49,085 nucleotides of DNA from Lacrimispora saccharolytica (GCA_016899975.1 JACJJN010000025.1:1-49085); one strand, 5' to 3'; shown: positions 1-7,841, numbered from the stretch's first letter. Notes: generated from the sequence alone by a model not told the origin. Made by a program: numbers and translations.

Positions 1-135
1 CTCAGGCAGGCGGCTGATCAGTTCCGGTTCCTGAAAGAAGCGATCCTGCGGGGAGAGCCCTTTCAGCGAGGAATGAGAGCTTTGGTTATAGCTTCTGACA
101 TAGGTCAACAAGCCCATAATTGTAGTGAAATAGTC
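1..135 (-). pseudogene. C-terminal remnant of a DDE-type transposase, cut by the window edge
   Basis: Read on the minus strand, positions 117 to 1 stay open and encode a stretch with LLTYVRSYNQ, then HSSLKGLSP and RFFQEPEL. A tyrosine/asparagine run, H-S-S-L-x-G-x-x-P and an R-F-hydrophobic helix are the usual C-terminal end of rve-type (IS481/IS3-like) transposases. Upstream in the same frame a TAA lies at 138-136, inside the 93-bp repeat that begins near 115, so the catalytic part is absent here. The reading continues off the left edge. I see a remnant, not an intact element; the family assignment rests on about 39 residues. Confidence 0.55.
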
Positions 136-207
136 TTAATATCTTCCGACTATAATTATAGGTGAAACTCGGGAATTAGAAAATTCACAGGAATATTTGG
201 CGCTTAC
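115..207. repeat. 93-bp direct repeat, copy A, with internal inverted repeat
   Basis: This stretch aligns without gaps to 4067-4159, 76 of 93 positions identical by eye. Mismatches show no three-base rhythm, which argues against coding. It holds an 8-nt inverted pair, ATTGTAGT (119-126) and ACTATAAT (149-156), which pairs with one G-U. It abuts the transposase remnant on its left and the glycosyltransferase pseudogene on its right. Confidence 0.75.
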
Positions 208-270
208 AATGCTTCACCACATTTGTGCTTTTATAGTATTTTAAATTCAAATAAAAGGAGCCTCACAGAC

Positions 271-1143
271 ATGATAAAGCAATTACGCAAAAAGCTAATA
301 TATGGTCCGCTGTCGCCAATCGCATCATTAGCATTTACAATCATTTCAAATCTTGAATACCGGTATTTTTCCAGAAAGTGGAAGAAGCAGAACTGGGAAA
401 AACCTGGACAAGACGAAATTGATTTTATCTGCAAAAATGTAACGGTTATTTTCAAATCTTTTGAACGCCAGAAGCTGGCTAAGCGCTTATATAGAAATCT
501 TCAGTATTATTATCCGGGAATTCAGGTGATCATAGCGGATGACAGTTCGCACCCTTTGGAACTTCAGGGCGAGTCACTTGAAGTTTTGCAATTGCCGTTT
601 AACAGCTGATTGAGCTATGGCCTGAATCGAGCACTGGAAAAGGTAAAAACTCCATATGTGATGCGTATGGATGATGATGAGCTGCTGACTTTAAAGACAT
701 GTTTAGGTGATCAGGTACTGTTTTTAGAACATCATCCCGAAATTGATTTGGTTGCTTTTTGTACACTGACAGCAATTCGCTGCAAAAATCCTGATGAAGA
801 AGTAAGCAGATTTACATCTTTCAGTATGCAAGGTGCTCCGAAGCCCCTTCGCATTCCACATATGACACAGATTGACGGCAATCATTTTGTCATGGGAAAG
901 GTTCCAAATTTATATGTAGCCAGGACAGAAAAGATTCGCAGCATTGGATGGGATGAAAAGATTCGTATGATGGATCATCAGGATTTTTTCTGGAGAGCAG
1001 CTGGGAATCTTGTGTCTGTAATCGCGCTTGGAACAGCAGTATTTCATTATCATAATCCATTTCAGAAGCATTACCAGAAATACAGGCAGGATGTAGAAAG
1101 GGATTTGGCATATATTTCTCATCAAAGAAGAAAAGGGTTATAA
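271..1143 (+). pseudogene. Family 2 glycosyltransferase interrupted by an in-frame TGA
   Basis: ATG at 271 follows an AAGGAG box (257-262). The frame runs to a TGA at 607-609 and then continues in the same frame to TAA at 1141-1143, about 290 codons in all. Before the stop lie VTVIFKSFERQKLAKRLYRN and VIIADDSS, the nucleotide-sugar binding start of a GT-A fold. After it come KTPYVMRMDDDELL with the metal-binding DxD, and later a DHQDFFWR segment typical of the acceptor side. The broken codon is probably an old GGA (Gly), a single G-to-T change. Base composition is AT-richer than the core genome, and a repeat copy and a transposase remnant sit next to it, suggesting transfer. No sugar-nucleotide or polysaccharide genes are nearby, so substrate is unknown. 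Confidence 0.8.
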
Positions 1144-1210
1144 AAAAATAAGTCAATATTTTTTTTAAGATTTATGGTACTTATATTTATTTTGTTCGAA
1201 TGTTCATTTC

Positions 1211-1239
1211 TTGACAATCCCCCAAAAAAAGGATAAGAT
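1211..1239 (+). promoter_or_regulatory. SigA-type promoter of the DUF6110 / P-type ATPase cassette
   Basis: TTGACA at 1211-1216, a 17-base spacer, then TAAGAT at 1234-1239. The first gene of the cassette starts at 1290, giving a leader of about 45 nt that contains an inverted repeat. Confidence 0.75.
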
Positions 1240-1244
1240 ATTAA

Positions 1245-1257
1245 TTGGTTAGACCAA
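1245..1257. promoter_or_regulatory. Palindromic operator candidate just after the -10 box
   Basis: TTGGT-TAG-ACCAA is a perfect 5+5 inverted repeat at the expected transcription start; overlapping half-sites TTAG (1249-1252) and CTAA (1259-1262) also face each other. A repressor bound here would block the promoter. No regulator gene is adjacent, so the protein is unknown; a metal-responsive or MarR-type repressor is an inference. Confidence 0.5.
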
Positions 1258-1289
1258 ACTAATCAAATCAAAAGAAACGGAGGAATATC

Positions 1290-1370
1290 ATGAAGCAGCA
1301 CAGGTTCTGGGCATGGGCGGCAGTCGTCTGCATGGCGATGGTGTTCTATACCGGTTACAAGCACAAGTAA
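1290..1370 (+). CDS. 26-residue single-pass membrane peptide (DUF6219-like)
   Basis: ATG at 1290 follows GGAGG (1279-1283). The product is 26 residues: a short basic-aromatic N-end (MKQHRFWAW), one hydrophobic helix (AAVVCMAMVFYTG) and a basic tail (YKHK), so one membrane span. It is the first gene behind the promoter at 1211-1239 and precedes a DUF6110 gene and a P-type ATPase gene on the same strand. I recall tiny proteins of this kind (DUF6219) beside such ATPases in gut Clostridia; the family name is from memory. A role as small regulatory or assembly partner of the ATPase is inference only. Confidence 0.65.
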   Translation: MKQHRFWAWAAVVCMAMVFYTGYKHK

Positions 1371-1431
1371 GTGGTAAAGGCAAGGTTCCATACTTACAAG
1401 TTACATTCCCTGAAAAGGAATATCAAATCCA

Positions 1432-1453
1432 GGACACATCAACGGATGTGTCC
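1432..1453 (+). other. Perfect 9-bp hairpin between the peptide gene and the DUF6110 gene
   Basis: GGACACATC (1432-1440), loop AACG, GATGTGTCC (1445-1453). No U-run follows, so it is not a classic terminator. It lies about 12 nt before the ribosome binding site of the next gene and could set relative expression or stabilise a processed end. Confidence 0.5.
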
Positions 1454-1478
1454 GCACAAATCAACGGAGGATAAGAAA

Positions 1479-1778
1479 ATGATCAACATCGATTGGAAAA
1501 AAGCAGCAATTTTCGCAGGTGGAGTACTGTTCGGTACTGCCGGCATCAAGGTTCTGGGAAGCAAGGACGCCAAGAAAGTATACACAAACTGTACGGCTGC
1601 AGTTCTGAGAGCAAAAGAGAGCGTTCTGGAAACTACAACAAAGGTACAGGAGAACGCAGAGGACATCCTGGCTGAGGCAGAGGCGATCAACGCGAAGAGA
1701 AAGGAAAAAGAAGCAGAGGACGCAAAAGCATGTGAGGAGGCCTGCGAGGATTCCTGTGAAGAAAGTGTAGAAGAGTAA
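1479..1778 (+). CDS. DUF6110 family protein (short membrane-anchored, acidic Cys tail)
   Basis: ATG at 1479 after ACGGAGG (1464-1470). The 99-residue product has a hydrophobic segment near residues 8-24 (AAIFAGGVLFGTAGIKVLG), a Lys/Ala helical region with KKVYTNCTAAVLRAKESV, then a long charged helix and a C-terminal tail with cysteines spaced in acidic sequence (ACEEACEDSCEESVEE). I recognise the GTAGIKxLxSKDAKKVYTNCTAAVLR core as DUF6110, a family seen next to metal P-type ATPases; function is unestablished. The acidic Cys tail could bind a soft metal and hand it to the ATPase, which is inference. It sits 19 nt upstream of the ATPase gene and surely shares its transcript. An upstream open stretch from 1371 lacks its own start signals, so I keep the shorter start. 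Confidence 0.75.
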   Translation: MINIDWKKAAIFAGGVLFGTAGIKVLGSKDAKKVYTNCTAAVLRAKESVLETTTKVQENAEDILAEAEAINAKRKEKEAEDAKACEEACEDSCEESVEE

Positions 1779-1797
1779 TCAGAAGAAGAGTGACATC

Positions 1798-3900
1798 ATG
1801 AAATTTCAAATCAAACATAAGATGGAGGGACGTATCCGTGTTCATCTGGAGCAGGGATCGATGACCTGCAGGGAGGCGGATCTGGTCTGTGCCTGGCTGG
1901 AGCAGGCTGCGTTTGTTCAGCGTGTGAAAGCTTATCCGAGGACCGGAGATGTGGCAGTCTGGTATCGGGGAGATCGAAAAGCGGTTCTGAAACGGCTTGG
2001 AGAATTCCACTATGAGATCGAGGGACTGGCTGAGCGTGTTCCGGAACAGTCGGGAAGAAGCCTGGCAATGCATTATCAGGACAGGCTGATCGAAACTGTG
2101 CTGACAAAAGCCGCCACCTCCTTTCTTCTCCCCGCTCCTGTGCGTGCAGTCTACACCACAGTGCAGGCTGTGCGGTATATCGCCAAGGGAATTCGCTCAC
2201 TGATCGCCAGAAAGCTGGAAGTGGAGGTTCTGGATGCCACGGCGATCACTGTATCGCTTCTGCGTGGGGATTTCAAGACAGCAAGTTCCGTAATGTTCCT
2301 TCTGAAGATTGGAGAGATTCTGGAGGAATGGACCCATAAAAAGTCTGTGGACGATCTGGCAAGAAGTATGAGTTTGCAGGTGGAGAAGGTCTGGAAAAAG
2401 GCAGGAGATCAGGAAGTGCTGGTGTCTGTGCGGGATGTGCAGCCGGAAGATGAGATTGTGGTGCGCATGGGAAATCTGATTCCGCTGGATGGTGTGGTGC
2501 AGAGTGGGGAGGCTATGGTCAATCAGGCGTCTCTGACCGGAGAATCCATACCGGTGTGGAAAGTGAAGGATGCCATTGTATATGCGGGAACCGTGGTGGA
2601 GGAAGGTGAGATCGTGATTCGGATCACCGGAATTTCCGGTTCCACACGGTATGAAAAAATTGTCCATATGATCGAAGAATCGGAACAGCTGAAGTCTTCC
2701 GTGGAAGGAAAGGCGGCTGCGCTGGCGGACCGTCTCGTTCCGTTCAGCCTCGGAGGAACGATCCTGACCTGGTTTCTGACGAGAAATGTGCAGAAAGCAT
2801 TGTCCATTCTGATGGTGGACTTTTCCTGTGCGTTGAAGCTGGCGATGCCCATTGCGGTTCTCTCGGCGATGCGGGAAGCCGGTCAGTATCAGATTACGGT
2901 GAAAGGCGGCAAATATCTGGAGGCAGTGGCTCAGGCAGACACCCTTGTTTTTGACAAGACCGGAACGCTCACGGAGGCGAAGCCGAGAGTGGCCTGTGTG
3001 ATTCCATTTGGAGGAAAAGCAGAAAATGAAATCCTGCGCACAGCGGCCTGCTTGGAGGAGCATTTTCCCCATTCCATGGCGACCGCGGTCGTTCAGGAAG
3101 CGAAGCGAAGAGGACTGCAGCATGAGGAGATGCATTCCAAAGTGCACTATATTGTGGCTCATGGAATTGCGTCTTCCATCGGAGAAGACAAAGTGGTGAT
3201 CGGAAGTTATCACTTTGTGTTTGAGGATGAAAAGTGCAGAATCCCGGAAAATGAGGAAGAAAAGTTCCAGGAGATTCCGGATGAGTTTTCCCATCTGTAT
3301 CTTGCGATCTCCGGGGTGCTGGCGGCGGTTATTTGTATTGAAGATCCGCTGCGGCCGGAAGTACCGGAAGTGATTGCGGATCTGCGTAAGAACGGTTTCA
3401 AGAATCTTGTGATGATGACGGGCGACAGTCACCGCACGGCCGCCGCCATCGCGGCAAGGATTGGCGTGGACAGCTTTGATTCGGAAGTGCTTCCGGAGGA
3501 TAAAGCTTATTTTGTCAAAAAGGAACAGGAAGGCGGTCATAAAGTGATCATGATCGGCGATGGAATCAATGATTCCCCGGCGCTGTCAGCCGCAGACGCG
3601 GGGATAGCCATCAGCAGCGGCGCGGCGATCACCAGAGAAGTGGCGGATATCATGATCACAGGGGATGGCTTGAACAGCCTGGTGCCTCTGCGTCAGATCA
3701 GTACAGGGTTGATGAAACGGATCCAAAGAAATTATCGATTTGTGATCGGATTCAATCTGGGATTGATTCTTCTGGGGGTCGCAGGGATCCTGATGCCGGC
3801 GACTTCCGCTCTGCTTCATAATTGTTCGACGTTGTACATCGGTATGAGCAGTATGACGAATCTGCTGAAGGACGGAGCTGCGGAACAGGAGAAAGAGTAA
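1798..3900 (+). CDS. Heavy-metal translocating P1B-type ATPase
   Basis: A 700-residue P-type ATPase that moves a metal ion across the cytoplasmic membrane using ATP. Seen in order: an N-terminal domain (about 1-75) shaped like a metal-binding HMA fold but without CxxC; actuator motif TGES (247-250); membrane motif S-C-A (343-345) where copper pumps have CPC; the phosphorylated aspartate D386 in DKTGTLT; TGD (541-543); and GDGINDS (587-593). The S-C-A site and absent CxxC make copper less likely; the metal (Mn, Fe, Zn or other) cannot be told from sequence alone. It follows the DUF6110 gene at 19 nt and appears to be the last gene of the cassette. The downstream gap carries no clear terminator. 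Confidence 0.9.
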   Translation: MKFQIKHKMEGRIRVHLEQGSMTCREADLVCAWLEQAAFVQRVKAYPRTGDVAVWYRGDRKAVLKRLGEFHYEIEGLAERVPEQSGRSLAMHYQDRLIETVLTKAATSFLLPAPVRAVYTTVQAVRYIAKGIRSLIARKLEVEVLDATAITVSLLRGDFKTASSVMFLLKIGEILEEWTHKKSVDDLARSMSLQVEKVWKKAGDQEVLVSVRDVQPEDEIVVRMGNLIPLDGVVQSGEAMVNQASLTGESIPVWKVKDAIVYAGTVVEEGEIVIRITGISGSTRYEKIVHMIEESEQLKSSVEGKAAALADRLVPFSLGGTILTWFLTRNVQKALSILMVDFSCALKLAMPIAVLSAMREAGQYQITVKGGKYLEAVAQADTLVFDKTGTLTEAKPRVACVIPFGGKAENEILRTAACLEEHFPHSMATAVVQEAKRRGLQHEEMHSKVHYIVAHGIASSIGEDKVVIGSYHFVFEDEKCRIPENEEEKFQEIPDEFSHLYLAISGVLAAVICIEDPLRPEVPEVIADLRKNGFKNLVMMTGDSHRTAAAIAARIGVDSFDSEVLPEDKAYFVKKEQEGGHKVIMIGDGINDSPALSAADAGIAISSGAAITREVADIMITGDGLNSLVPLRQISTGLMKRIQRNYRFVIGFNLGLILLGVAGILMPATSALLHNCSTLYIGMSSMTNLLKDGAAEQEKE

Positions 3901-4066
3901 GAAAAGAGAACATTCAAAAGGAAAAGTGCACTGGACGAGGGATCCATCTTAAGCTGGTCTTCGATAACAGCGCAGAGTCCGTCAATGGATAATATCCTTC
4001 TTAGCAACTTCAATCGTGTGTGAATTGTCAAGGTACGAGCGTTGCGAGTACCTGCCATAACCCATC
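3901..4066. other. Gene-free stretch after the ATPase gene
   Basis: No convincing gene on either strand. A minus-strand open frame that runs from 4058 into the ATPase gene is a shadow. A short inverted pair AGGTAC / GTACCT (4030-4052) is present without a U-run. The stretch may be eroded mobile DNA, since repeat copy B follows immediately. Confidence 0.4.
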
Positions 4067-4159
4067 CATCATTGTAGTGAAATCGTCTAAATATCTATCG
4101 ACTACAATGATAGGCAAACCTTGAGAATCAGGAAATCCGCAGGAATATTTGGCGCTCAC
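4067..4159. repeat. 93-bp direct repeat, copy B
   Basis: Same orientation and length as copy A at 115-207, offset 3952 bases. Its inverted pair ATTGTAGT (4071-4078) / ACTACAAT (4101-4108) is perfect: where copy A has a G-U pair, copy B has G-C, so the stem is kept although the bases changed. The two copies bracket the glycosyltransferase remnant and the ATPase cassette. Confidence 0.75.
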
Positions 4160-4182
4160 GATAAAAATCCTATTAACAGAAT

Positions 4183-4230
4183 CCCCATCTTTGTAATACC
4201 TTTGTATTACTTTGTATTACAAAGAAGGGG
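4183..4230. promoter_or_regulatory. Large inverted repeat, operator of a lost relBE-type operon
   Basis: CTTTGTAATAC (4189-4199) pairs exactly with GTATTACAAAG (4214-4224); CCCC (4183-4186) and GGGG (4227-4230) extend it. A third GTATTAC half-site lies in the middle. It sits directly before the relB remnant at 4236, where RelB-type antitoxins bind their own promoter. Confidence 0.65.
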
Positions 4231-4235
4231 ATTTT

Positions 4236-4462
4236 ATGGCAAGAGAAGCAACACTTCAAGTTCGTATGAATGCAGATTTAAAAGAAAAGGTAGAAACATT
4301 ATACAGAGAAATGGTATGCCGTTCGTAATTACAGCAAATCATAAAAATACTTATGGGCGTTTGTCCAGATATGCAAATCCAGGACTTATGGAGAAAGAGG
4401 CAGGTGCAATGGAAAGGGCGATGATAAATAAGCATGAAGAAACTGATTTTTATCTGCAGTGA
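4236..4462 (+). pseudogene. Decayed RelB/DinJ-type antitoxin gene
   Basis: ATG at 4236 behind AAGGGGA opens MAREATLQVRMNADLKEK-VETLYREM, the ribbon-helix-helix start of RelB/DinJ antitoxins, and stops at 4326-4328 after a frame change. In the +1 frame just downstream the C-terminal half reappears: GMPFVITANHKNTYGRLSRY, then ANPGLMEKEAGAMERAM, ending at 4462. The middle of the antitoxin (the FAEAVRIFA-type helix) is missing, so an internal deletion both removed about 30 codons and shifted the frame. No RelE/YafQ-type toxin gene follows. The operator upstream is still intact. Non-functional as an antitoxin, in my reading. Confidence 0.7.
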
Positions 4463-4626
4463 GTTATGATGGGACAAAGGATACGATAGAACTGAAAGTG
4501 GTTTCAAGCGATCAAATCAATAGAGTCATCGGTTTTGTCGTGGCGGCTGCAGGTACCGTGGTGTTTTTAATAGCAATCGGAGAGAAAAGATTAAAAGGGG
4601 ACAAAAAGAAAATGAAATTTGGCTGA
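4447..4626 (+). pseudogene. C-terminal fragment of an unknown membrane protein
   Basis: After a TGA at 4444-4446 the frame is open to TGA at 4624-4626. It reads a short soluble part (SYDGTKDTIELKVVSSD), one hydrophobic helix (VIGFVVAAAGTVVFLIAIG) and a basic end (EKRLKGDKKKMKFG). No ribosome binding site or good start is present; GTG at 4459 is the only candidate. It looks like the last 55 or so residues of a membrane-anchored exported protein left behind by a deletion. I do not recognise the family. Confidence 0.35.
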
Positions 4627-4689
4627 CGGACAGTGTACCTCCGGAGTATCTGAGTGTCTTTTGCGTGGAAGGATGAAAGGGGAGTTGAA

Positions 4690-5823
4690 ATGGAACGTTT
4701 TATTTTCACAAAAGAAAACATGCACCTGATGAGATACCGCTGGCAGTGGCGCCATGGTGCCGTGGGAATTTTCGGTCTGTACGGACCGATTGCCAGCGGG
4801 AAGGCTACCTTTTTGTCAGATTGTTTTGAAGACAGAGAGATATACCGTGTATCTGCCGGAGAATTATATCAGAAGTTTTTTAAGAATGATGAAACAGATG
4901 CTTCCGTCCCGTTATCTGATTTCCGCCAGTTTGTTCCCGGGGAGCCAATCATTCTGATCGATTATCTGAACGAACTTCAGGGAAAAGATAACATACGGAC
5001 AGCCTTTTATCAGATGGCAAAGGAATGGGCAGACAGAGGAAAGCTGGTGATTTTTACATCGGACTGCCGGGAAGATTTCCAACAGACGGAAAACTGGCTG
5101 ACCTTGATCGAGATCACTCCGGCGCCAGTGAATGAATTTACAGTGAACTGCATCTGTTATGAAAAAAATTTCTGGCCGGATGACGAGGGATACCGCACAC
5201 TGCTGAATAAAAATTCGTTGATCGAAGCAGAGGTATCTATGGAACTGGTGATGCTGTTCAGTGAAGCGCAGACGGAACCAAGACAGCAGTTTTCCATTTA
5301 TACCCCTACGGAGGCAGATCAAAACATGTATTTTCTGTTTTCTCCTCATCTCGATTATGAGCTGGCGCGGAGAAAGCTGAAGGATGAAGATACGGATGAA
5401 CTGGTCTATCTGAGAAGTTCAGCGATTCCGCAGGAAATCTGTGAGGAGTATCACAGGTGTTTTTCTGGAAATTCCTTTATTATGGCGAAGATGTTCTGGG
5501 AAAAACGGATGATACTGGGTTTGTGCCAACCGGAAAGATACCGGAATATGCTGGCGCAGCTGCAGGCGGTTCCGAAAAAAATTCAGGGCAGGGCATACCG
5601 GATTATTTACCGGTGCGTTGCGACAAGCGCTGTCGAAGTGGAAGGGCAGGGAAATGAGATTCCGGCGGCAGAGACATTGTTATGGACGATTTCTCCCGAT
5701 GAAAAGGAAGAAGAAGAACTTCCGAAAAAAATTCGCTGTTACTTTATCGAGAATGGGGAGCGGGCGGTGCTGGTTCCTGAAAGTCATTTTCGGGGAGCAG
5801 AACAGGGATTCTGGAGATTCTGA
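4690..5823 (+). CDS. Orphan DnaA-like AAA+ ATPase of unknown role
   Basis: ATG at 4690 follows AGGGGAG (4677-4683). The 377-residue product has a P-loop GPIASGKAT (residues 32-40; alanine replaces the usual Ser/Thr after the lysine), a Walker B-like IILIDYLNEL (87-96) and a sensor-like VIFTSD (120-125). The order and the segment LQGKDNIRTAFYQMAKEWAD before VIFTSD closely follow DnaA domain III (DD-x-Q-F-L-x-GK, FF-x-TFN, LTSD). Residues 130-377 match nothing I know; no DnaA-type DNA-binding helix-turn-helix (DHRT motif) is visible. It stands alone between the worn left edge and the convergent pot operon. It could be a degenerate DnaA/Hda relative or a helicase-loader-type regulator; the resemblance is what I see, the role is unknown. 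Confidence 0.6.
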   Translation: MERFIFTKENMHLMRYRWQWRHGAVGIFGLYGPIASGKATFLSDCFEDREIYRVSAGELYQKFFKNDETDASVPLSDFRQFVPGEPIILIDYLNELQGKDNIRTAFYQMAKEWADRGKLVIFTSDCREDFQQTENWLTLIEITPAPVNEFTVNCICYEKNFWPDDEGYRTLLNKNSLIEAEVSMELVMLFSEAQTEPRQQFSIYTPTEADQNMYFLFSPHLDYELARRKLKDEDTDELVYLRSSAIPQEICEEYHRCFSGNSFIMAKMFWEKRMILGLCQPERYRNMLAQLQAVPKKIQGRAYRIIYRCVATSAVEVEGQGNEIPAAETLLWTISPDEKEEEELPKKIRCYFIENGERAVLVPESHFRGAEQGFWRF

Positions 5824-5863
5824 GAAAATTGTAATGTCGAATGGATTGGGCGAAAGACAAAAA

Positions 5864-5905
5864 CCCTGGAGCAGCTGTGCCAGTAAAGGGCAAGCTGTTC
5901 CAGGG
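5864..5905 (-). terminator. Bidirectional terminator between the DnaA-like gene and potCD
   Basis: Stem CCCTGGAGCAGCT (5864-5876) with AGCTGTTCCAGGG (5893-5905), 13 bp with one G-U. On the minus strand it is followed by TTTTTGTCTTT, a good U-run for the pot operon; on the plus strand by ATCTTTTGATTTT, so it can serve both convergent genes. Confidence 0.85.
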
Positions 5906-5942
5906 ATCTTTTGATTTTGTGAAGAAATCGCGGCTGCTCCGA

Positions 5943-7841
5943 TCAGTTCGACTTCACTTCCCGCCAAAGCTGGTTATAGACTTCATCCGCGTCCTCGCCA
6001 AGATAAGTAAAGGTTTCACAGCGGCTGAGAATGGAATCCCCCGGGAACGCGATTTCGCTGTTGCGGATTGCCGGGTCTTCGATCAGCTCACGGGCCTTTT
6101 CATTTGGCGTTGAATAAGTAATATACTCAAAGTTCATCAGCGCAATTTCCGGACGGCACAGGAAATCGAGGAATTTCTCCGCGTTCTCCTTGTTCGGCGC
6201 ATTCTTTGGCATCACCCAGGAATCGATCCACATGTTGGAGCCTTCCTTGGGGACCACGTAAGCCAGATCCGGGTTTTCCGTCTGTGTATAAATGGCCTCC
6301 CCGGAGTAGATCACGCCGATGGCAGCCTCGTTGCCGATCATCTTGTCGCGCACCTGGTCGATGACGTAAGCCTGTACCAGCGGCTTCTGCTGTACCAGAA
6401 GATCTTTCGCCTGTGTCAGCTCATGGATGCTGGTGGAATTCAGAGAATAGCCGAGGGTCTTCAATGCTACCGCAAATGCGTCGCGGACGCTGTCCTGCAT
6501 CAGGATGTTGTCTTTGTACTGGGTATCCCACAGCACGGTCCAGGAATCGATGGGCTCCTCCACCATCTTTGTGTTGTAAAGGATTCCGACAGTTCCCCAG
6601 CAGTAGGGGATGGAGTACTGATTGTCCGGATCGAACTGGCGTGATTTTTCATAATAGACCTGTCCGATGTTCTTTGCGTTTGGAATGTTGTCAAAATTCA
6701 GCGGCTGGAGCAGGTCGTTCTGGATCATTTTCTGGATCATGTAATCGGAAGGGCATACCAGATCATAGGCGATGGCGCCGGACTGGATTTTCGGATACAT
6801 GATCTCATTGGTTTCAAATTCTTCATAGATGACCTGAATACCGGTCTCTTCCTCAAACATATCAAGGACTTCCGGGTCAATATATTCGCCCCAGTTGTAG
6901 ATGATCACCTGTTCTGTGCCGGAAGTCAGATTCGCTCTGCCGTAATAAATGCCGCCGCCGGCAATGACAACGACCATCAGCACAGGCAGCACGCGGCCGA
7001 CAATGATCTGCGGGATACGGCCGAAAGAGCGTTTCTTTTTTGAGAGACGATGTGCTTTCTGCGCTTCCTGTCCGGCGTTTTTGTCGGAAGGGCTGAAGTT
7101 TACCAGCAGAAGCAGGATCAGCACGGTGGCAAACAAAATGGTGGACAGGGAATACATCTCCGGTTTGATTCCCTTGCGCACTTCGGAATAAATCTTCGTG
7201 GACAGGGTATCGATTCCAGGCCCTTTGGTAAAGTATGTGATGACGAAATCATCCAGGGACATGGTAAAGGCAAGAAGAAAACCGGAAATCACACCGGGCA
7301 TGATATCCGGAAAGGTGATTTTCCAGAAGGCATACATCGGCGATGCGCCCAGATCCAGGGCGGCCTCATAGGTGGCGCGGCTGGTCTGCTTCATCTTTGG
7401 CATGACGCTCAGGATGACATACGGCAGGTTAAAGGTAATATGCGCCAGCAGGATGGTTCCGAATCCCAGCTCGATACGGCCGATGATAAACAGCAGCATC
7501 AGGGAAATTCCCATGACGATCTCGCCGTTGAGCATGGGAATGTTGGTGACACCCATAAAGACCGTCTTGGCGCGCGGTTTCATGCTGGTGATGCCGACGG
7601 AGGCCGCTGTTCCCAGCACGGTCGCGATGATTGCGGACAGAAGAGCGATCACCAGAGTGGTATAGAGGGCGTTCATGATATCTTCATTGGCAAACAGCGC
7701 CTGGTACCACTGCAGAGTGAAACCTCCCCATTTCGCCCTTGTTCTGGAAGAGTTAAAGGAGAGGACGATCAGGGTAAAGATCGGCGCATACAGAAGAAAG
7801 ATGATGAATGCCATATAAAGTTTTTCAAGTTTCCGTTTCAA
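5943..7841 (-). CDS. potCD: Fused spermidine/putrescine permease PotC + binding protein PotD
   Basis: One 632-residue chain. Residues 1 to about 255 are the PotC permease with six membrane spans and the EAA loop (YEAALDLGASPMYAFWKI). A basic linker (about 256-285) leads to another hydrophobic span (LPVLMVVVIAGGGIYYG, about 288-306), then the PotD-type periplasmic binding domain starting VIIYNWGEYIDPEVLDMFEE and running to the end. In other bacteria these are two proteins; the extra span tethers the binding domain outside the cell, replacing a lipoprotein anchor. Start ATG at 7841 overlaps the stop of potB by 4 nt. With PotA and PotB it should import polyamines. The fused form is known in Clostridia and some other Firmicutes. 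Confidence 0.93.
   Translation of the reverse strand: MKRKLEKLYMAFIIFLLYAPIFTLIVLSFNSSRTRAKWGGFTLQWYQALFANEDIMNALYTTLVIALLSAIIATVLGTAASVGITSMKPRAKTVFMGVTNIPMLNGEIVMGISLMLLFIIGRIELGFGTILLAHITFNLPYVILSVMPKMKQTSRATYEAALDLGASPMYAFWKITFPDIMPGVISGFLLAFTMSLDDFVITYFTKGPGIDTLSTKIYSEVRKGIKPEMYSLSTILFATVLILLLLVNFSPSDKNAGQEAQKAHRLSKKKRSFGRIPQIIVGRVLPVLMVVVIAGGGIYYGRANLTSGTEQVIIYNWGEYIDPEVLDMFEEETGIQVIYEEFETNEIMYPKIQSGAIAYDLVCPSDYMIQKMIQNDLLQPLNFDNIPNAKNIGQVYYEKSRQFDPDNQYSIPYCWGTVGILYNTKMVEEPIDSWTVLWDTQYKDNILMQDSVRDAFAVALKTLGYSLNSTSIHELTQAKDLLVQQKPLVQAYVIDQVRDKMIGNEAAIGVIYSGEAIYTQTENPDLAYVVPKEGSNMWIDSWVMPKNAPNKENAEKFLDFLCRPEIALMNFEYITYSTPNEKARELIEDPAIRNSEIAFPGDSILSRCETFTYLGEDADEVYNQLWREVKSN

Noticed and set aside
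607-609. TGA as a selenocysteine codon in the glycosyltransferase
   Set aside because: No SECIS-like hairpin seen directly after it, and the family expects glycine there; a GGA-to-TGA mutation is simpler.
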